From Bog-756 sp963734395 (GTDB taxonomy: Bacteria > Actinomycetota > Acidimicrobiia > Acidimicrobiales > RAAP-2): a stretch of DNA of 64,000 nt. The notes under the pieces were generated by a model, which searched no databases, was not told the DNA's origin, and saw only the letters and a list, made by a program, of their open reading frames with translations. Shown one piece after another: positions 60,481 through 64,000 of this stretch (positions are counted from its first letter, which is position 1; the number at the start of each line of letters is the position of its first letter). Location: assembly GCA_963734395.1 (NCBI GenBank), contig CAVTGY010000002.1:930001-994000 (forward strand), given 5' to 3'. The translations under genes and the position numbers were made by a program.

Positions 60481-61419
60481 TCACGAAGGACGGCCCAACT
60501 CGGCCTCGATGTTGGACAGCTGGGCCAGCCGCTTCTCGAGTGAGGGATGGGTCGAGAATATGGTGGAGAGGCTGACCCCGCTCTTGGCGATGGCCGGCGT
60601 GAAGTAGAAGGCGTTGAAGCTCTCCGAGGCCCGAAGATCACGGGTGGGGATCCGTGACATCTCCCCGGTCACCTTGACCAGCGCTGACGCCAGTGCGGAC
60701 GGCCGCCCGGTGAGCAGCGCCCCGGAACGGTCGGCAGCCAGTTCGCGGTAGCGGGACAGCGCCATGGTCAGCAGGAAGCTGATGGCGTAGACCACCACCG
60801 ACACCACCAGCACGCCCAGCTCGATGAGCGCCGCATTGTCGTTACCACCCTGGTTGTTGCCCCGGTTCCCGCCTCCGAAGCCCCCCATCAATCCGGTCCA
60901 GAGCATGATCCGGGTGATCATGCCCGCGGCCATCCCCAGAAAGCTGGCGATGGTCATCACCGCCACGTCCCGGTGGGCCACGTGAGAGAGCTCGTGGGAG
61001 AGCACGGCCTCGAGCTCGGATTCGTCCAGCCGCCGCATCAGTCCGGTGGTGGCACAGATCACGGCGCTGTTAGGACTTCTGCCGGTGGCAAACGCATTGG
61101 GAACGTCGGTGTCGGCGATGGCGACCCGGGGCTTCTTCATGTCGGCCAGGGCACAGAGCCGGTCGATGACGCCGTGCAGCTGCGGGGCCTGTTCGGGCGT
61201 GACTACCCGCCCACCCATGCCGAACAGGGCGATCTTGTCGGAGAACCAGTACTGGACGAAGAGAAAGGCCGCCGCCAGCACCAGGACCACCGAGTAGGAG
61301 ATGCCGAAGGCGATCAGCAGGCCGATGACCGCGCCGTACAGGATGACCAGCATCAGACCGGTGGTGAACATCCGGAGCGTCAGTCCACGGTCTGAGGGAA
61401 TGTTGCGGGCGGTGCTCAT
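60481..61419 (-). CDS. htpX: membrane zinc protease HtpX
   Basis: M48 protease that degrades misfolded membrane proteins. 312 residues, uninterrupted. Two N-terminal membrane segments (MFTTGLMLVILYGAVIGLL and VVLVLAAAFLFVQYWF) precede VPNAFATGRSP and the metal motif VLSHELSHVAHRDVAVM. A Gly/Asn-rich loop (GGFGGGNRGNNQGG) and two more hydrophobic segments follow, then RYRELAADRSGALLTG with the third ligand. Between pspAA and pspAB. Confidence 0.96.
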   Translation of the reverse strand: MSTARNIPSDRGLTLRMFTTGLMLVILYGAVIGLLIAFGISYSVVLVLAAAFLFVQYWFSDKIALFGMGGRVVTPEQAPQLHGVIDRLCALADMKKPRVAIADTDVPNAFATGRSPNSAVICATTGLMRRLDESELEAVLSHELSHVAHRDVAVMTIASFLGMAAGMITRIMLWTGLMGGFGGGNRGNNQGGNDNAALIELGVLVVSVVVYAISFLLTMALSRYRELAADRSGALLTGRPSALASALVKVTGEMSRIPTRDLRASESFNAFYFTPAIAKSGVSLSTIFSTHPSLEKRLAQLSNIEAELGRPS

Positions 61420-61431
61420 GGGATCAATCGC

Positions 61432-61722
61432 TCAACGCTCGTCGGTTCCCGGACTGTCCGCCGAATCGGCAAGCAACCCCCTGGTTTCTTCGAGGGTGGC
61501 GTCCGGAAAGGGAATCACCAGATCGGAAGGGGCGAAGTCGTCATCGGCCAGTGGAGTTCCCAGCCGGCGCACCGCGGCGGTCAGCGCGGCCAGTGCCGGC
61601 GCGAAGGCGTCGGCGTTCCCGCTTTCGACGGCTTCGGCCACCGTGGCATCCAGCACCTCGAGCGCGTTCCGCTCCCCGTCGGGCACCGAGTACTGCCCCT
61701 CGCCCAATATGCGCACGATCAC
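61432..61722 (-). CDS. pspAA: PspA-associated protein PspAA
   Basis: About 96 residues, VIVRILGEGQYSVPDGERNA at the start, then LGTPLADDDFAPSDLVIPFP, both diagnostic of PspAA. As sequenced it is in frame with pspA, giving one apparent 346-residue polypeptide. GTG 61722-61720 overlaps a TGA (61721-61719) that lies in the next frame, where pspA would end in a polar tail. Since GTGA coupling is the rule here, two separate genes are more likely than a fusion. Confidence 0.75.
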   Translation of the reverse strand: MIVRILGEGQYSVPDGERNALEVLDATVAEAVESGNADAFAPALAALTAAVRRLGTPLADDDFAPSDLVIPFPDATLEETRGLLADSADSPGTDER

Positions 61723-62472
61723 GACGGCGAGTCCTCGCTGCCCTGCTGATCCGAGCTCTGCCGGGGGCGCTGCTCCGGTGCCCACCTCGGCCTTCAGCGC
61801 GGCCAGCTCGGCATCGACGGTCGAAGTGGTCGACGCCTTGTCCAGTTGGGCCTGAATGTCATCCACCGGATTGGACAGGTCGGTCAGTGCACCCGAGGCG
61901 AGGAGCTCGTCCATGGCCCCCGCCCGGGCCTGCATCCCGTCGATCTTGTCCTGGGCCCGTTGCATGGACATGCCGGCATCGCTCATCGACTCGGAGATTC
62001 CCGAAACGGCCTCGCCGATCTTGGTCTGGGCTTCGGCGGCGGTGTAGGTCGCCTTCATGGTCTCCTTCTTGGTGCGGAAGGCGTCCACCTGGGTCTGGAG
62101 CTTCTGAGCCGTGTCGATCAGCCGCTGTTCCTGCGCGGCGACCTGCTCGTGCTGGGACTGGAGATCGGTGAGCTGTGCGGCGAGTGCGGTGCGCCGGGCG
62201 AGGGCCTCCCGGGCCAGGTCCTCGTTGCCCTGGGTCAGAGCGGCCTTGGCCTGCTGCTGGAGCTTGTCCGCCTGCTGCTGCAGCTGGGTCGCCTGCAGCT
62301 CGATCCTCTTCTTGGCGGTGGTCACGTCGGCCACACTTCGACGGACCTTTTGGAGGCTCTCGAGCTGCTTTTGGTACGAGAGATCGAGGGACTCCCTCGG
62401 ATCCTCGGCTTTGTCCAGCAATTTGTTGGTCTTGGCCTGGACTATTCCCGACAGGCGCTTCATCACGCTCAT
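61719..62472 (-). CDS. pspA: phage shock protein A (PspA/IM30 family)
   Basis: Membrane-remodelling ESCRT-III-like coiled-coil protein, about 250 residues. MSVMKRLSGIVQAKTNKLLD has the amphipathic N-helix, DPRESLDLSYQKQLESLQKV begins the hairpin, and long Gln/Ala-rich coiled coil (QATQLQQQADKLQQQAKAAL) follows. ATG 62472 has GAGGAAGG upstream. First gene of pspA-pspAA-htpX-pspAB. The last residues depend on whether a slip occurred near 61770. Confidence 0.9.
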
Positions 62473-62505
62473 GCTGATGGGTCCTTCCTCGCAGGTGGCA
62501 ATTGA

Positions 62506-62533
62506 AGCTTAGGGCCTCGGTGCCCGGTAGCGT
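62506..62533. promoter_or_regulatory. divergent promoters of pspA and mca
   Basis: TAAGCT on the - strand (62511-62506) precedes pspA with a 27-nt leader. TAGCGT on the + strand (62528-62533) ends 7 nt before the mca GTG at 62541. Confidence 0.5.
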
Positions 62534-62540
62534 GATCGCC

Positions 62541-63482
62541 GTGCCTGATCAGCTCTGCCTCCTGACCGTTCATGCCCACCCCGACGATGAGTCGTCAAAG
62601 GGGGCGGGAACCGTCGCCCAGTACCGTGCCGAGGGCGTGCACACCGTGCTGGTCTGCTGTACCGGCGGAGAAGAGGGAGAGGTCCTCAACCCCGCGCTGG
62701 ACACCCCCGAGGTGCATGCCCGGATGGCGGACTTGCGCTTGGAGGAGTTGACCAGGGCCGCCCAGATCATTGGCTATGACGAGGTGGTGATGTTGGGCTA
62801 CCGCGACTCGGGGATGCCCGGGTCGGAGGCCAACGCCAATCCGCTGAGCTTTGCCCAGGCACCGCTCGACGAGGCCGTCGAGCGTCTGGTGGCCGTGATC
62901 CGTCGTACCCGGCCCCAGGTCATGGTGGTCTACGGCGATGAGCAATCGGGATACCCCCACCCCGACCATCTCCGTGTCCACGAGATCGGTGTGGCCGCCT
63001 TCGCCGCCACAGGCGACCCGGCTCGGTATCCCGCCGCCGGTCCGGCCTGGCAGCCCGACAAGCTCTACTACACGGTGTTCTCGGTGGCCCGATTCCGGGA
63101 GATCCACGAGAAGTTCGAGGAGCTGGGACTCGAGTCGCCGTTCGACGCCCAGTGGCGCAAGCGGTGGAAGGATGCGCCGGTGGATCCGATCACCACCTCC
63201 ATCGACGTCTCGGACTTCGCCGACGTTCGACGTGACGCTCTCTTGGCCCACGCCACCCAGGTCGATCCCAAGTCTCCGTTCTGGTTCGGGCTGCCGCCCG
63301 AGGTGATGCGCTCGATCCATCCCTTCGACGACTACCGGCTGGCCCAGACGGCGAGGGTTGTGAACGGGGAGCCCATCCTGATCGAGTACTCTCCCGATCC
63401 GGATGGGGTTGTCGAAACCGATCTGTTCGCAGGATTGCGCGATCCCGATGAGCCAAACGGTGGAGACCATCGGTCGGAGTGA
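62541..63482 (+). CDS. mca: mycothiol S-conjugate amidase Mca
   Basis: LmbE/PIG-L zinc amidase that cleaves mycothiol conjugates during detoxification. 313 residues, uninterrupted. CLLTVHAHPDDESSKGAGT and VCCTGGEEGEVLNP, then GYRDSGMPGSEANANP and the metal motif GYPHPDHLRVHE. The pattern matches Mca better than MshB. GTG 62541 is set by the TAGCGT spacing. The next gene starts 3 nt after its stop. Confidence 0.92.
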   Translation: MPDQLCLLTVHAHPDDESSKGAGTVAQYRAEGVHTVLVCCTGGEEGEVLNPALDTPEVHARMADLRLEELTRAAQIIGYDEVVMLGYRDSGMPGSEANANPLSFAQAPLDEAVERLVAVIRRTRPQVMVVYGDEQSGYPHPDHLRVHEIGVAAFAATGDPARYPAAGPAWQPDKLYYTVFSVARFREIHEKFEELGLESPFDAQWRKRWKDAPVDPITTSIDVSDFADVRRDALLAHATQVDPKSPFWFGLPPEVMRSIHPFDDYRLAQTARVVNGEPILIEYSPDPDGVVETDLFAGLRDPDEPNGGDHRSE

Positions 63483-63485
63483 GCC

Positions 63486-63874
63486 GTGACCAAATGGCTG
63501 ACCGCGGAGTGGTTCGACCAGACCACCGCCATGTCCGCCGATCAACCATGGCCGCCGGGTCTTTCCGCCCGGATCCAATACGAGATCACCGGCGGTCCGG
63601 AGGGCGACGTCTCCTACTACGAGGTTCTCGAGGACGGTCGTCTTGTGTCGAGGGCCGGCGGCGCCGTCGACGATGCCCGACGTCACGGTCACAACGGTGT
63701 GGGCCGACGCCGTGTCGATGTGCCGGGGAGAACTCGATCCCAACGTGGCCTTCATGCAGGGCAGGATGAAGGTCGCCGGATCGATGGGTGTGATGCTGAC
63801 GTTGCTTGCCGGTGACCACCACGGCTGAGTATCGGGAATTGCGCAGACGGATCGCCGAGATCACCGAGTTCTGA
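63486..63874 (+). CDS. SCP2-like sterol/lipid-binding protein, frameshifted
   Basis: About 129 residues. VTKWLTAEWFDQT starts it; VSYYEVLEDGRLVS, VTVTTVWADAVSMCRGELDP and NVAFMQGRMKVAGSMGVML show the SCP2 lipid-transfer fold. Two or three slips near 63660 and 63810; the last frame ends ELRRRIAEITEF. It follows mca by 3 nt, an arrangement that suggests cotranscription. The binding partner is unknown. Confidence 0.78.
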
Positions 63875-64000
63875 ACCATCCGATCGTCCCTGAACCGGCA
63901 CCGCCCAGGTAGGGGAGGTGGATGGTGCCGGCACTCTGCAGCAGGATCAGTGCTGCCGCGGCACCGAGGAACAGGACGAGAACCACCACCAGGACCGGTC
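63861..64000 (-). CDS. membrane protein C-terminus, partial (right edge)
   Basis: Reads VLVVVLVLFLGAAAALILLQ from the window edge, then a polar tail to TGA 63863-63861. One membrane helix at the C-terminus; nothing else visible. It overlaps the SCP2 gene end by 14 bp. Confidence 0.5.
   Translation of the reverse strand, partial: PVLVVVLVLFLGAAAALILLQSAGTIHLPYLGGAGSGTIGWFRTR

Noticed and set aside
1..64000. Treating split genes as pseudogenes
   Set aside because: Essential genes are affected equally and the slips are one-base events that restore the family sequence when removed.

Overview
High-GC actinobacterial chromosome, most likely from an uncultured member of the Acidimicrobiia (inference). 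Supporting content: a 2-oxoglutarate decarboxylase/dehydrogenase of the Kgd type, an Mca-type mycothiol amidase, an F420/LLM-type oxidoreductase, a DUF2469 gene, GTP-dependent PEP carboxykinase, and the conserved actinobacterial order coaD - coiled-coil gene - DUF177 - rpmF - plsX - acpP - rnc - mutM - smc - ftsY - ffh - rpsP - khpA - rimM - trmD - rplS - DUF2469 - yraN - comM - dprA. I found no rRNA, tRNA, CRISPR array, insertion sequence or prophage.

Layout. 1-4037: acyl-CoA dehydrogenase (cut by the left edge), alpha/beta hydrolase, HU protein, queE-queC (7-deazaguanine synthesis). 4221-9409: kgd and an M20 peptidase. 9475-12030: a NYN-RNase/basic-tail/S1 protein, a FabZ-like dehydratase and exonuclease III. 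12357-20833: UvrD-like helicase, hydrolase, membrane-anchored MurF-like ligase with Ddl, PH-domain protein, galactokinase, CoA-transferase/racemase, stand-alone AsnC-type ligand domain. 20950-27539: MFS permease, pckG, thiL, rpmB, fakA. 27536-52450: the housekeeping block (recG to dprA), interrupted by an acyl-CoA dehydrogenase, a truncated haemoglobin, a crotonase-family gene and a composition-outlier acyltransferase. 52457-63874: prepilin-like protein, LLM oxidoreductase, endonuclease IV, fumarase, two cytochromes P450, pterin dehydratase, the pspA-pspAA-htpX-pspAB envelope-stress cluster, mca and an SCP2-like protein.

Two features shape the whole annotation. First, more than half of the genes are interrupted by one-base slips, some 80-90 by my count. 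Where homology lets me decide, most are extra single bases of any type outside long homopolymers; this looks like an insertion-biased consensus error, not decay. I therefore annotate whole genes across the slips and do not call them pseudogenes. Second, many genes have a TANNNT hexamer (usually TAGNNT) 6-9 nt before the start codon and no Shine-Dalgarno sequence, as expected for leaderless actinobacterial transcripts. I used this to choose several starts. Within operons, GTGA or ATGA stop/start overlaps are the rule.

The least ordinary items are the NYN-RNase/lysine-alanine tail/S1 protein, a 33-bp AT-rich element found downstream of both AP-endonuclease genes (xth and nfo), a 22-bp palindrome on the helicase start between back-to-back promoters, and the envelope-stress cluster whose apparent PspA-PspAA fusion is probably a sequencing slip.
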